The notes beneath the pieces were generated by a model, which had not been told where the DNA came from, made no database searches, and saw only the letters and a list, made by a program, of their open reading frames with translations. Of a DNA stretch of 64,000 nt, positions 21,936 to 33,540 are shown one piece after another. Position 1 is the stretch's first letter. Every line of letters starts with the position of its first letter. The DNA comes from Inia geoffrensis (Eukaryota > Chordata > Mammalia > Artiodactyla > Iniidae): assembly GCA_036417435.1 (NCBI GenBank), contig CM070899.1:5337001-5401000 (forward strand), in the 5' to 3' direction. The position numbers and the translations under genes are program-made.

Positions 21936-24520
21936 CCTGACCTAAACTAAAAAGCTAAGCTAAGCTCCTCTCGAGCGCAGCGTTGCCCCACCACAATCAC
22001 CTGGCTCCCATGTGCATAGGCCCCATGACTAAAGAAGAAAGCCACCTTGTCTGGCCCCCGTGCAGCCGTCATAAAATGCAATCATACTCAGCGAAATTCT
22101 TCAGGGCCAGCTTAGGCAGAAACTTGAAGGGTAACAGACGTCCCCACTTTCTCAGCTCAGCAGAGCAGTGGCCTTTAACTCAACCCCCTTCCACCTCATC
22201 AGACCCAGCTCTTGGCTCCGGGACTAGGTGCCACCACGGTGGGAGTGGGTTTGTTGATATGCATCCCTCCCCACGGACTACAAAATGCAACGAAAGGCTC
22301 CAAGCTTGTTCGAGGCAGAAGCCAAGACTTGCTCCATCTCAAACAAATGCTAGCAATAAAATATGAGCCTCACCATTGTACTACTTTCTACGATGTACAA
22401 AGCTCTTCCGTAAATCTCACAAGGATCAGGAAAGCCAATTTTGAAACTCGGATTAGAACCCAAGACTCACGATTCATTCCCTAAGGACCTATCTACTGTT
22501 ACATGCCAGGCATTAAATAAATTCTTGTTAGTTATTTAATGGAGCTATCGTAAAACTGTAAGTTCTGGTCACGGTGTCACCCCATGTCATCCGAGCACGT
22601 TGCCACGTGGAAAGAATGTTCTTTTCACAAACCCAGTCCATTAGAAATAATGCAGAGGCACACTCTTAAACAAAGGATAACTTCCTGGATCCAAAGCCCC
22701 AAGTTTACAGAAAGGGCGGGAACAACCTCCGTAGCCCTGCTTTTCCTTGTGGAAAGCTGATAATGCTCTCATCCTCCCCCTTGATTTTGATCAAAAGGTA
22801 TCTAGTTTCCTCTTACAAGTAATGAAAGGTGGTAATTCTATTATCATTTTCACGTCTATTGCAGCAACATTTGGAGGGAACGAAAAAGGCCTGTGGAGGT
22901 TCCCACACAATCACTCCTTCGCCCATCAATATGGTATTTTCGTTCAGTTCTAAAGTACACAAAAATTCCATCTGAGAAATGAGCAGCTGTCAGAGGTTAG
23001 AAACAGACACACTGTCTTCCGTATGCTCTGAAGAGGTGGAGACCTGCACAAGAATGAGCCGGTAACCCTCCCATCCCAGCTCCTTTATTTTCATTTCTTA
23101 GAGACTATCTCTTCTGGAGCACCACCCCCACCCCCTACATTCATACCCAGGGAGGAGAGATGGAGGAAAGAGAAGGCATACGATTCACAAAAGACTCTAA
23201 TCTGGAGCATTAATAATTACAGCAGCTGAAAAGCTGACGAAAGCAAAGAAGGACCCTGTTAACAAAACATCATGAGGGTACTTCCCAGAAAACCGCCCAG
23301 CCGCGAGATCACTATTCACAAGGAGCAAAATCAGAGCCCAGATCAGATCTTGACTAAGCAGACAGACCTGCAGGATTTTCACCTTCACCGCTACAGTTAG
23401 CGTTTTTTTAAAAGAGCAGTCAGGCTCCATGAGTTTGACAAAGGAAGAAAAACGAAAGGTAGCAAGAGACTCCTTCTGGATAAGCAGTTCCTATTCTGTA
23501 TTCATACCTCTACACCAGCAACAGCACAGCTCAGATGAGGCACAAGGTGGGGTCCTCGGCACATTCACACACGATCAAACCAATTACCCACGCTGCATCT
23601 GTCCTGCAGTAAACAGCCTGGACCGGTACCACCTCCGCGCCTCCCGCCCCTGTGACCGGGAGAAACCCCGCCACAGAAAAGAACCCTTCTTTTGTGAGAA
23701 CCAGCCAGAGCCTAAGCTGTCATTACACAGCAAAAACCTAGCAAGAACAAAAACCCAGCGGCAGACTGATGTAGAAAACCCAGAACATACCTGAATTCTT
23801 CAAATGCAAACATGACCTAGTCAGAGACAATTTCCTTATACTGCCTGGTAGCCTTTCTGGTTCGGGGGACAACCGTTCAGTCAGTCAGATGGTGCAAAGT
23901 GCAGAAGAAAGAGGCGGGTCTGCACCCCCCGGCCCCCCATATTCTGAAGTAGAAGGCTTTCTGCAGACGGGCCTGCAGCCTCCAGCCAGCCAGCTGCTGA
24001 CGAGCAGCAGCTGACAGGCAGGCAGCTAGAGGACCACGTGATCATTCCAGCAAGTCTGATTAATGCAGCGAACGCTGAGGCTCCACGCTGGGAGCTGGGT
24101 CAGTCTCGGGCAAGAAGTGGAACCCCAGGCACGCCTGGGATCCTGGGGAAATCACACAACACACGGCCCCCCCCCTCCCCAACGAACCGTACGGGGGACG
24201 GGGTAGGGGGCAAAAGCGTAAAGGCACGAGAGCGCAATCTGTTCCCCCGCGCTCTGCTGGGTCACCTCACCCTCCCGCGGCCACCGCTGTGCTCAGGGTC
24301 AGGTACGATGACCACCGTGGGCAGTGAACGCACAGGAGACTGATACCAGGCTGCGTGCTACCGGAAATTCTTCAGAATTCTGTATTTTACCCTTCCACTA
24401 TCAAACATTATTTTAGCACAAATGCACAGGCTGCTCTGGAATGACAGAATTCACATTTTATGCCCAGCACTTTACCACAAACAACATCACCCTGTAGGTC
24501 AACCAGGATGCGTGACCTCA
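21936..24520. other. Mostly single-copy-looking DNA, no supported gene
   Basis: No SINE, L1 or LTR is visible across about 2.6 kb, the longest such gap in the window. Open frames of 121-127 codons (21983-22366, 23429-23794) lack recognisable domains. GC rises at about 23880-24340, where the text contains two CAGCTG E-boxes and one CACGTG within about 60 bases (23990-24040). A regulatory role is possible but not shown. Confidence 0.4.
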
Positions 24521-24524
24521 TTTA

Positions 24525-24610
24525 TCTGATTATTCATTTATTGAGTACCTAATATGTACCAGGCTCCAGTTCCTTGGAGTACAAAAACTGCTGTGATCAT
24601 TTCAGAACAG
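24525..24610 (-). repeat. L2/MIR 3'-end-like fragment
   Basis: The text 'attatt catttattgagtacctaatatgtaccaggctcc' is the common antisense 3' end shared by old mammalian L2/MIR elements. Confidence 0.45.
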
Positions 24611-25395
24611 AAGTTAAGAAAAAGGAAACGAGACGTCAGCCAAAAAAATAGGAATGTTTCCCCGCTTGTAAAGCCCGAGCTGGCGAGATTTGGCAAGTGA
24701 GCTGAGGCTGTGCTCTGAAAGTTGCCATTAAGGAGAACTGTAGCACCTGGGTTGCAAATCTTTATAAAATAAGGGAGGCAGGCCTCAAATAAAAACCGGT
24801 GAGTCACTCTTGACTTCTCTTCCCTCCCTCACACCGGTCACGGACTCTGATTCTGCCTCAGGAAGGTTTCTTTGAATCTGACCCTTCCCCACTCCCAGAC
24901 CCACCGCCTCGGCTCTCACCTTCAGCATTTCCCTCGTAGTCTCTTGCATTAGTAACTGGTCTTCCTTGTGCCGTCCCTTCTCTAACAATCTGCCAGAACA
25001 ATTGTTCTTAGTCTGATTTTGATGTCCGCCTATTTTAACCCTTAGTTCCTCGGTGGTCACGGGATTGAGTAAAAATGTCTCAGCGCAACACACAAAGTCT
25101 TATTTCTCCAACTTTCTTCCATTAAAACTTTTCACAACCCCCAAAATTCAGCTAGACACTCCCAGTTCCCAAAATAAGCCAGGCCCTCTGTCCTCTGGTC
25201 CCCAGGCCAACTAGCCCAGATTATTTCTTGCTCCCCACATGACCTGCACCCTTCCACGTGGCCCCCATTGTTCCCTGGGCTGCTCCATCCCCAGGGGCCT
25301 GACCCATCCGCAGGACGGTCAGCTGCCCTCTCTGCTGTCAACTGTGCTGCATTACAGCATCCTGCCCACCCCACATCTATGAGGCCCTTGAGGGA
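24611..25395. other. No recognised feature
   Basis: An open frame of 136 codons on the - strand (25132-25542) shows no domain. Weak L2-like text may extend leftwards from the fragment at 25400. Confidence 0.3.
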
Positions 25396-25399
25396 GGTC

Positions 25400-25490
25400 T
25401 GTGTGAGGTTAATGTCTGTATTCCCAGGGCCCGGTAGAGAGCCTGACAGGGGGGAGTTACTCAGTAAAGGTTTGTTGAGCGAACCTCCAC
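25400..25490 (+). repeat. L2 3'-end fragment
   Basis: The text 'tctgtattcccagggcccggtagagagcctgacagggg ... ctcagtaaaggtttgttgagcgaa' matches the L2 3' end (cccagcgcctagca ... ctcaataaatatttgttgaa). Confidence 0.5.
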
Positions 25491-25764
25491 AGCTTTCTAT
25501 CAGGGAGAAAAAGCAAGCTAGGGCATGTGTGTATTCACACAAAGGTGCTCAGGATGAAGGTGCTCCTCTTTAAAGTAATGAAGTGATGACGGCCAACTGA
25601 GGCGACTGACTGGTGAGCAGGATACTCTGGGGAATTCTCTGTCCCTCAAATCACACAGCAATCGTCAACTAAGCCGGCCCAGATGCCTTCCACAGTATTC
25701 CTGACAGCCTCTGCCGAGACCCTCTAGTGATGGCAGCTTCTTGGCAGCACTGTGATAGATCAGA

Positions 25765-25980
25765 AAACGCAGGAGAGACAGAGTCACTAAATAACCCAAG
25801 TTTAAGTCCCAGATCTGCCACTTGCTAACTCTGTGATCACTGACAGCCTGAGACTCCCTGTATGTAAAACGGGAAGAATGCGGATCCTGCCCAGGCCTCT
25901 GTCACAGGATGGCGGCAAGGACCCAACAAGGCAGGACTTGTGAAAGTTCTTTACAAGCGTGTAAAGTTATAGAGATGTTC
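25765..25980 (+). repeat. MIR SINE (sense)
   Basis: It reads 'aagtttaagtcccagatctgccacttgctaactctgtgatc', then 'gagactccctgtatgtaaaacgggaag' and 'tttacaagcgtgtaaag'. Diverged MIR, sense direction. Confidence 0.6.
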
Positions 25981-26780
25981 TTCACTGTCTTCATTACTTC
26001 ACAAGGTGATCTCTCGCTGACAGCGCTGACAGCTGGATGGCTCTTCTTTATGTGAGGCCACCCTGGCACTGAAGTTCTGTCTGTTCACAGGAGCTCATTT
26101 AATTTTTTTCCCAGGGGGAAGAGGGGCAAGGTATTTCTGTTCTGTGATTCTCAGGACAGGAATACAAGATAAATGGATATGCAGATAAAATCACTGTCCT
26201 AAGTCCCTAAAAAAAAAAAAAAAAAGCAGTAGAGTTTATCCAAGTCTTAGGAAGAACAATTTACCTATACCAAATAAAATGATATGATGTTTTAATTTAT
26301 TAAACTACCTGGTTAGTGTCACAGATGGATAGGGGTAGGGGCAAGCTTCTCGAGGGAAAGGAGACACCAGACCGAGCACCCATTGCCCATCCTTCCCACC
26401 CTTGAGGGCGGGGGTAGTAAACAGCAGACACCCCACAATGACTTGACGGATCTGTTGGTTGGTCTAAAGGTCAAAACCTACATTCCCGGTACTCTTTGCA
26501 AGGCATGGGGGGAGCAGCAGGGGCCTTAACCCCCAGAGACTGGGCACGGTGGGAACTGCCAGATGTGCTCTACCATGGCCGCCAGGAAGGTCCTGCGTGG
26601 TGATGAGGCCTGGTGGGTTAGAGAACCTTTGGACTTCACGCCTGGTTTCCACCGGCGACTCAAGAATCTTCTCTTGGAGAGCTGGTTATACCTTTCAGGG
26701 CAATTCTTTTAAGGTCCTAGTAGAGTTGATAGAAATGGTGAAAAATCGCCAAATCCTAGCACCAAGTGTATTTGAGACAT
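25981..26780. other. No recognised feature; A run at 26209-26225
   Basis: The A run follows 'ctaagtccct' without SINE or L1 sequence before it and has no clear flanking duplication. Confidence 0.35.
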
Positions 26781-26784
26781 AATT

Positions 26785-26885
26785 TTATGAGATTCCCCAA
26801 TTTACTAATAAGAGAACAGAGGCCACAGTGGTTAAGCAACTTGCCCAAGATCATATTGCTATGAAGTGGCAGAGCAATGACTTGC
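26785..26885 (-). repeat. MIR fragment (antisense)
   Basis: The text 'agattccccaatttactaataagagaacagaggccac ... aagcaacttgcccaagatcatattgctatgaagtggcagag' matches the antisense MIR core. The next element inserted just beyond it. Confidence 0.6.
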
Positions 26886-26898
26886 ACCCGGGTAGGTT

Positions 26899-27058
26899 TA
26901 TTTATTTATTTATTTGGCTGTGCCAGGTCTTAGTTGCGGCATGAGGGATTTTTAGTTGTGGCATGCATGCAGGATCCAGTTCCCTGACCAGGGATCAAAC
27001 CCAGGTCCCCTACATTGGGAGCGCGCAGTCTTAACCACGGGACCACCAGGGAAGTCCC
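26899..27058 (-). mobile_element. CHR-1-type SINE (antisense)
   Basis: The tail is TTTA units (26899-26915), then 'ggctgtgccaggtcttagttgcgg' and the end CCACCAGGGAAGTCCC. The antisense text contains the CHR-1 signature GGGACTTCCCTGGTGG and GATCCCTGGTCAGGGAAC-like sequence. Flanks TTGCACCCGGGTAGGTTTA (about 26882-26900) and CTGCACCTGGTTAGGTTTA (about 27061-27079) form a decayed target duplication. Confidence 0.9.
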
Positions 27059-27079
27059 TCCTGCACCTGGTTAGGTTTA

Positions 27080-28270
27080 ATGCCAAAGTTTTTAACCCCT
27101 GTGCCTGCTTGGGGTTCCAACGCCACAGATCCAACTGCCTCAGGCTACCTCCCTAAGAGGACTCACTCCACAGACTGTCAGGCAGCCGTGGCCCTGAGAC
27201 AGGGCTGGGACATGGCAAACCTCTGAGGTTCCTTCATCCAGCTGGCCCTGGCTAATCCCCAGATTTCACAGCCAGACAAAAGACCGCTAAGGGCTGAAGA
27301 AGTGGTTCGGCTGGCCCAGGAAGTAGGAAACCCTGAGTTGACACGGCCTTCGGACCAGACTGGGAAGGAGTGTGCTTCAAAGGCTGGGCAATCGCACCTG
27401 ACCACTTGATAACCAATAACACCAAAGTGTCAGGAATAGGGACTCCTGACCAAGTGGCACTTCTGTGACCACACAATGCTTTAAAGAAGAGTTATCCCAG
27501 GCCATCCACCAGTGACTCAAGGCTCAGACAAAGCATGCTCCTACTCTGTGACTTATGCTCCCTTTGTAACACGAAGGAATAACCAGACAGTAAATTTTTA
27601 GGCTTTTGTTTTTTTAAATGCCACTTATTTGGAACATGAAACTGATATGAACACAAAACTGATAAAAATGGAAGAGCACCGGACTGCCTGCTACCGGGCT
27701 TTCCTCTCCCTCTCCCAGGGTCAGGACCAGAGTCAGCCTGGCAACACCAGGCCTAGATGACCTGGCAGCCCCATCAGCGCTGACCTTTTGGGGGCTCTCC
27801 GAGCTACACGTCATCACGCTCACCCTTGTCACTCTGGACTCACTTCCTCTTCCCGGTCTCATCCTATGAACAGAAGCCTCCTGACTGGGCCCGGCTGTCC
27901 CATCAGGTCCCAGCACTGACCGGCTGCCTGTACGGGCCGTGCGGGCTGCCCGAGGCTTCCGCAGAGAAACAGGCGTGGGGATAATGGAGCAGAAGCACGG
28001 TGGGTGACAGGAGGTGTCCCCAAACCTAGGACAATCTTGGAAAGCCACATGAGAAGGATGTTTGAAACCGGTGTCCTTCCTTAGCTTAAGGTGCACACGC
28101 TCAGCTTGCCAGCAACATGGCTTTCCACGTGAAATGGTCAATTTCCCAAGAAAGTGAAGTTATCATTTAATTGTTGGCACTGAATCCTCATCATAGCTCC
28201 TTTAGAGACTGACAATCTATGAGTTTCAGGCCCTGAGGTCCCATGGGTTTGAGGCATCACAACCAACGTT
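27080..28270. other. No recognised feature
   Basis: About 1.2 kb of moderate-GC DNA. It contains one 175-codon open frame on the - strand (27614-28141), the longest outside L1 on that side. It is Arg/Ser/Pro-rich, shows no domain and is overlapped by other frames. I regard it as chance, with low certainty. Confidence 0.35.
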
Positions 28271-28281
28271 TCCTCTGACAC

Positions 28282-28492
28282 TTTTTTTTTTTTTTTTTTG
28301 CGGTACCCGGGCCTCTCACTGTTGTGGCCTCTCCTGTTGCGGAGCACAGGCTCCGGACGCGCAGGCTCAGCGGCCATGGCTCTTGGGCCTAGCTGCTCCA
28401 TGGCATGTGGGATCTTCCCGGACCGGGGCACGAACCTGTGTCCCCTGCATTGGCAGGCAGACTCTCAACCACTGCGCCACCAGGGAAGCCCC
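28282..28492 (-). mobile_element. CHR-type SINE, short form (antisense)
   Basis: A T-tail of 18 bases, GCGGTACCCGGG, body, end CCAGGGAAGCCCC. The target-site duplication is TCTGACACTTTTT (from 28274) and TCTGCCACTTTTT (from 28493), with one difference. Confidence 0.94.
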
Positions 28493-28509
28493 TCTGCCAC
28501 TTTTTTAGG

Positions 28510-29015
28510 TTAGGTTTTTAGGTTTGCACAGCCATGATGTATGTGCAACAAAACAAAGACTGGGCATCTGAGCAGAGACTAGCATTCCCATCACATGAGC
28601 AGGAACGCTCTGACATGCACGGGCCCGTACACTTGCGGCTGTGCTGCATACGGACCAAGCAGGGGGGAACACAAAGGGAAACCAGCTACAGACAAGACTG
28701 AAAATCCGACTCTGTCCTCATGGCCTGGCAGCAGATGTTCCACTGAGCAGGGGGATGAACCTAACAAGAGACGCTCGCGAGTGTGCTCAGTGGCCTTCCT
28801 GGTCGCACCCCAGCTCCTGATCACCCTGCCGTCTGACCCCTTCTGGCACAGTCACCCACCCCAGCACCTCCCAGGGAAAACCCACAACTCCTCCTCACTG
28901 CAGAATGGAGTCTCGGCACCCCAGCCGGGCCTTCCCGCCTCCACCCACTTCCCACCCTGCCAACCCGGGACCTGGACGCAGGGGTCTCCCCGCCTCCTCT
29001 CCACAGAGATTATGG
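28510..29015. other. No recognised feature
   Basis: A 153-codon open frame on the + strand (28595-29056) is Pro/Ser/Thr-rich and without domain. No splice evidence. Confidence 0.35.
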
Positions 29016-29019
29016 AGAG

Positions 29020-29190
29020 TGGGGTTCTGAACCCAGTGCTACTACTACCTGCCTGAGAAGCCTTGGGAAAACTCTCTCCCATCTAAGCCTCAGTCTCTAA
29101 TCTCAGAACGGGGATGACAGCGTGCGTGTGGGATTCTGGGGAGAGGAAGTGCTGGCACATGTTAACCGCACGCCACGGCTGCTAGTATTA
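29020..29190 (+). repeat. MIR SINE (sense)
   Basis: The text 'gttctgaacccagtgctactac', 'agccttgggaaaactctctcccatctaagcctcagtctctaatctcagaacggggatgac' follows the sense MIR core. Confidence 0.55.
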
Positions 29191-29463
29191 CCGCATGTTG
29201 CAAAATCCCATTGAGTGCCCTCCTGACCAAAGCCAGCCTACAATAAGCTCTAAAACTCAGCAATTCCTGTGATAATCAACAGCTGTTATTTTAAAAATCT
29301 CACATACTATACAAAAGTCTTGTACTGAGGAGTAATCTCTGTCCATCACGTGTCTTAGGCCTCTGACCAGGTGAGAGTCACCGGGGACAGTGTCTAAGGG
29401 GGCTGGTGACAGGCCACCTGAGGGGTTTAGCCCCTCGCAACCTCCATCAGAAATGTATGGACA

Positions 29464-29633
29464 GGGCCTTCCCTGGCGGTCCAGTGCTTAAGACTCTGCG
29501 CTCCCAATGCAGGGGGCCCAGGTTCAATCCCTGGTTGGGGAACTAGATCCCGCATGCATGCCGCAACTAAAGACCCTGCACGCCACAACTAAGACCCGGT
29601 GTGGCCAAATAAATAAATAAATATTAAAAAAAG
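29464..29633 (+). mobile_element. CHR-1-type SINE
   Basis: It starts GGGCCTTCCCTGGCGGTCCAGTG and contains GGTTCAATCCCTGGTTGGGGAAC. It ends in AAAT units and an A run. Flanks AGAAATGTATGGACAG and AGAAATGTACAGACAT form a decayed target duplication. Confidence 0.9.
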
Positions 29634-29639
29634 AGAAAT

Positions 29640-30053
29640 GTACAGACATTCCAGGTGAAACAACATGCTTGCTATGCAAATACAACTTCAAGAGAAATCC
29701 AGCACAATATGGAGCCACCGGCTCTGAACTCTCCTTTTTTGAATCAGTGGGGAGCCCGCTAGCAGTGCCCTTTGTTTTCGGTCCTTTCTAAGCCTTCACA
29801 AGGCAGAGCACAATCTTAGGCACAGATTTCTTTGTCAGAGATGTGCTGAATGCACTGACCGTGTTTTTATTCCAGTTGAATTAACCTTTCAAAAATTTAA
29901 AACCACACAAAACCCTCACCTTGTTGAAAGCACAGGGAACGTGTGAGTCCTGCTCCAATAACTCCTCCCCGCAAACTACATGTCACCTGAACTATTTAAC
30001 TTCAAAACAAAAGTTTTAAAGACATCCCTTGCCTCCATGTTGAGAATTCTATT
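29640..30053. other. No recognised feature
   Basis: AT-leaning DNA between a CHR-1 SINE and the inverted L1; nothing supported. Confidence 0.3.
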
Positions 30054-30069
30054 TAAAGTAAAAGCTATC

Positions 30070-30340
30070 TTTGGAGAAATGTCTATTTAGGTCTTCTGCC
30101 CATGTTTGGATTGCGTTGTTTGTTTTTTTGTTATTGAGCTGCATGAGCTGCTTGTAAATTTCGGAGATTAATCCTTTGTCAGTTGCTTCATTTGCAAATA
30201 TTTTCTCCCATTCGGAGGGTTGTCTTTTCTTCTTGTTTATGGTTTCCTTTGCTGTGCCAAAGCTTTTAAGTTTCATTAGGTCCCATTTGTTTATTTTTGT
30301 TTTTGTTTCCATTCCTCTAGGAGGTGGGTCAAAAAGGATC
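30070..30340 (-). pseudogene. L1 ORF2 fragment, inverted part
   Basis: On the - strand it reads the ORF2 segment [19 protein letters not shown] to [10 protein letters not shown], with 87 open codons and no stop until it leaves the L1. This is the segment just upstream of the Cys-rich C-terminal part. It ends at the left target duplication and is not a functional gene. Confidence 0.88.
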
Positions 30341-30933
30341 TAGACATTTCTCCAAAGAAGATATACAGATTGCCAACAAACACATGAAAGAATGCTCAAC
30401 ATCATTAATCATTAGAGAAATGCAAATCAAAACTACAATGAGGTATCATCTCACACCGGTCACAATGGCCATCATCAAAAAATCTAGAAACAATAAATGC
30501 TGCAGAGGGTGTGGAGAAAAGGGAACACTCTTGCACTGCTGGTGGGAATGTGAATTGGTACAACCACTGTGGAAAACAGTATGGAGGTTCCTTAAAAAAC
30601 TACAAATAGAACGACCATACGACCCAGCAATCCCACTACTGGGCATATACCCTGAGAAAACCATAATTCAAAAAGAGTCATGTACCAAAATGTTCATTGC
30701 AGCTCTATTTACAATAGCCAGGAGATGGAAGCAACCTAAGTGTCCATCACTGGATGAATGGATAAAGAAGATGTGGCACATATATACAATGGAATATTAC
30801 TCAGCCATAAAAAGAAAACGAAATTGAGTTATTTGTAGTGAGGTGGATGGACCTAGAGTCTGTCATACAGAGTGAAGTAAGTCAGAAAGAGAAAAACAAA
30901 TGCTGTATGCTAACACATATATATGGAATCTAG
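30340..30933 (+). pseudogene. L1 ORF2 C-terminal fragment
   Basis: The + strand segment reads [16 protein letters not shown] and continues through the Cys-rich motif [18 protein letters not shown] to [12 protein letters not shown], where TGA interrupts after an extra base near 30820. It is followed by the family-typical end. The 167-codon open frame is the longest L1 frame on this strand apart from the big + copy. No reverse transcriptase domain is present. Confidence 0.9.
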
Positions 30934-31329
30934 GGGAAAAAAAAAAAAAGGTCATGAAGAACCTAGGGGTAAGGCGGGAATAAAGACACAGACCTATTAG
31001 AGAATGGACTTGAGGATATGGGGAGGGGGAAGGGTAAGCTGTGACAAAGTGAGAGAGTGGCATGGACGTATATACACTACCAAATGTAAAACAGTTAGCT
31101 AGTAGCAAGCAGCCGCATGGCACAGGGAGATCAGCTCGGTGCTTTGTGACCACCTAGAGGGATGGGATAGGGAGGGTGGGAGGGAGATGCAAGAGGGAAG
31201 AGATATGGGAACATATGTATATGTTTAACTGATTCACTTTGTTATAAAGCAGAAACTAACACACCATTGTAAAGCAATTACACTGCAATAAAGATGTTAA
31301 AAAAATAAAATAAAGTAAAAGCTATCAAA

Positions 31330-32120
31330 AAAAATCATCCCACGATTAAGTAAACACAATCACAATCCATTTTGCAGTCTACCACTGTTCAAAAGTAGGA
31401 GTTTACTGGTAATTCCTGTCTACATCAATCCCTCTCACCCAATAAGCACTCTCTAAGTATCTGTACCAGGTTATTGAAAACTATCCTTGCATTCCCTCAA
31501 CAAATCTCTGTGTGAAAAGCTAAAGCCCTCAGTTTCATATTCTAATGAAGGAAGATAATAAATAAGAAAAAGATGATAAGATAGGGCAAAGTACCAGAGT
31601 GATGGGGGAGGAGCTACTGAACTTAAAAGAGCTAACAGGAAAGGCCCCTCTCAGGTAGGGATATTTAAGCTGAGACGTGAATGACAGAGGAGGGACAGTT
31701 GTGCAAATACCAGGGGAAGATCAGCGTGGGCCGACAACATAGCTGGTACGGAGGCCCGAGGGAGGAGGAAACTCGCTTGGCTTCTGCCCTTCCACACAGT
31801 GTGGCTGCAACAGAGAAGCAGCGAGTAGAGGGGGATGGAGACAGAGGGGAAAGCAGGGCTTTATCAGCAGGGAAGCCGTGGGACAGCTTTCAGCAATGGA
31901 GCACCATGACCTGATTTTCATTTTTAGAAGGAAGCGGAAGTGGGGGAAGCTGCTGCAGCTGTGCAGGTGAGAGACGGTGGGCTGTGGGCTCCAGGGGCAG
32001 CAGCAGACGAGAGGCAAGTTGCTGGGCTGGGGGCAGGTTTCAGAGAGGCTGTTTCACAACTCAGTTGTTTCATGTTGTGTTTCATGAAACAGGGCAAAGA
32101 CTGAAAATATTTCAACAGAA
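31330..32120. other. Old L2-like material, no gene
   Basis: The text around 31550-31690 ('aataaataagaaaaagatgataag ... gggatatttaagctgagacgtgaatgacagagg') resembles the old repeat class that describes 'gtgacatttaagctgagacctga'. Tentative. Nothing else is recognised. Confidence 0.35.
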
Positions 32121-32132
32121 ATACTAAGACAC

Positions 32133-32240
32133 TGGACTTCCCTGCCAGTCCAGCGGCTAAGACTTCCACTGCAGGGGGTGCAGGTCCGATCCCTGGTCGG
32201 GGAACTAAGATCCTGCATGCCAAAGGGGGAAAAAAAAAAA
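32133..32240 (+). mobile_element. CHR-1-type SINE, short
   Basis: TGGACTTCCCTGCCAGTCCAGCGGCTAAG head, GATCCCTGGTCGGGGAAC, and a tail of 11 A. Perfect target duplication TACTAAGACAC at 32122-32132 and 32241-32251. Confidence 0.93.
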
Positions 32241-32269
32241 TACTAAGACACCACCAGGGCCACGAGCCA

Positions 32270-32375
32270 AAGGGAGTGGGAGCCCCGTGAGGGGAGGCCC
32301 TGCCTCGTCTTTACCGTTCTACCCCAGGGCCTGGAACACAGAACTAGTCAATCAATATCTGCTGAATTAACCAAT
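32270..32375 (+). repeat. L2 3'-end fragment
   Basis: The text 'gtgaggggaggccctgcctcgtctttaccgttctaccccagggcctggaacacagaactagtcaatcaatatctgctgaa' follows the L2 3' end. Confidence 0.5.
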
Positions 32376-32817
32376 CAGCAGTTTGTAGATTTAGGGAAGA
32401 TTTCATAAAAAGATGAAATTGGGTTAAGTCAGCAGTCCTCTTTCCAGTGCAAGCATCAAATAAAAGGGCAGATTATCCTTTTGAATGAACAAGTGCAGCT
32501 GCTCCGATGTCACCCAGAGAGACAGAAATTTGCCGAGAGAGTCTTACCAGGAATAGAGGGAGAATCAAGATATAAAAGCACGTAAAACAAATTCCTACAT
32601 TCATTCGAGAACTGTTTCCTGGGCACCTGCTGTGTGTGCAGCAACGCTCTATCCCTGAGAGGGGAGGGAGGGTGAAGGAAGATTCAGACACATCTCAGGT
32701 CTCTCCAACAGTCAGGAACAGAGCACACAGATGAACAAAACTACAGTATGAGAGTCAGGACTGGTAATCAGTATGCAAGGAGTCTGGAGTCGTGTTGTAG
32801 GATTTTATAGTTGTTTT

Positions 32818-33235
32818 TTTTTTTTGAAAAAAAATTTTTAATACAGCAGGTTCTTATCAGTTATCCATTTAATACATATTAGTGTATACGTGTCAATCCC
32901 AACCTCCCAATTCACCAGCCCCCCAACCCCCCCCACCGCCGATTCCCCCCGTGGTGTCCATATGTTTGTCCTCTACGTCTGCGTCTCTATTTCTGCCTTG
33001 CAAACCAGTTCACCTGTACCATTTTTCTAGGTTCCACATGTATGCGTTAATATACATTTGTTTTTCTCTTTCTGACTTACTTCACTCTGTATGACAGTCT
33101 CTAGGTCCATCCACGTCTCTACAAATGACCCAGTTTCGTTCCTTTCTATGGCTGAGTACTATTCTATTGTACCTACGTACCACATCTTCTTCATCCATTT
33201 GTCTGTTGATGGGCATTTAGGTTGCTTCGGTTTTT
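32818..33235 (-). mobile_element. L1 3' end (antisense, 5'-truncated)
   Basis: A T-rich start (32815-32825), then the antisense 3'UTR, then the end of ORF2 ('tttttctctttctgacttacttcactctgtatgacag ... atggctgagtactattctattgta'), up to 'gggcatttaggttgcttcgg'. The 3'UTR differs from the two big L1 copies here, so it belongs to another, older L1 subfamily. The sequence breaks off at about 33235. Confidence 0.85.
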
Positions 33236-33299
33236 CCCTACTTCAGCTCACTGCTCTTATCAAGACCCTCTTGAACCCTGGTTCCTTCGTGCAGCTGCT

Positions 33300-33528
33300 G
33301 ATGAGCTTGGAGTGTGAAGGGCTGGGCTGTGGTCCCAGCTCCACTCATCACCAGCCGAGTGCCCTGTGGCAAGGGCACTTTACCAGAGGCTCAGCTTAGT
33401 TACCTATAAAATGGGGACCATAATTCCTGTCCTGCTCCCTCACAAAGAGAGAGAGAGGGTCAGATACAACAGTAGGTGTGCCAGTGTTTTGAAACTGTGA
33501 GTGCTACATAAATAAATGTGTTATTCTT
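33300..33528 (+). repeat. MIR SINE (sense)
   Basis: The text 'gtcccagctccactcatcaccagccgagtgccctgtggcaagggcactttaccagaggctcagcttagttacctataaaatggggaccat' follows the sense MIR core. A short GA repeat lies at 33448-33460. Confidence 0.55.
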
Positions 33529-33540
33529 TTATTATAAATT

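Larger units (their letters stand above)
30054..31326 (+). mobile_element. L1 3' end with 5' inversion (twin priming), with target duplications
   Basis: The element (30070-31310) lies between perfect 16-bp copies of TAAAGTAAAAGCTATC (30054-30069 and 31311-31326). The first part (30070 to about 30340) is ORF2 on the - strand. The rest (about 30340-31310) is ORF2 end plus 3'UTR on the + strand. The two parts meet near the same ORF2 codons (RHFSK), as expected when two cDNA primers at one break make an inversion. The 3'UTR matches those at 9913 and 48640. Confidence 0.93.

Noticed and set aside
26209..26225. A poly(A)-only insertion at the A run
   Set aside because: No convincing target duplication on the two sides.
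27614..28141. A 175-codon open frame on the - strand as a possible gene or exon
   Set aside because: No domain, low-complexity Arg/Ser/Pro composition, other frames equally open (27859-28050), and no convincing splice signals.
28595..29056. A 153-codon open frame on the + strand
   Set aside because: Biased composition in a GC-richer patch, overlapped by an antisense frame, runs into a MIR; no recognisable protein family.
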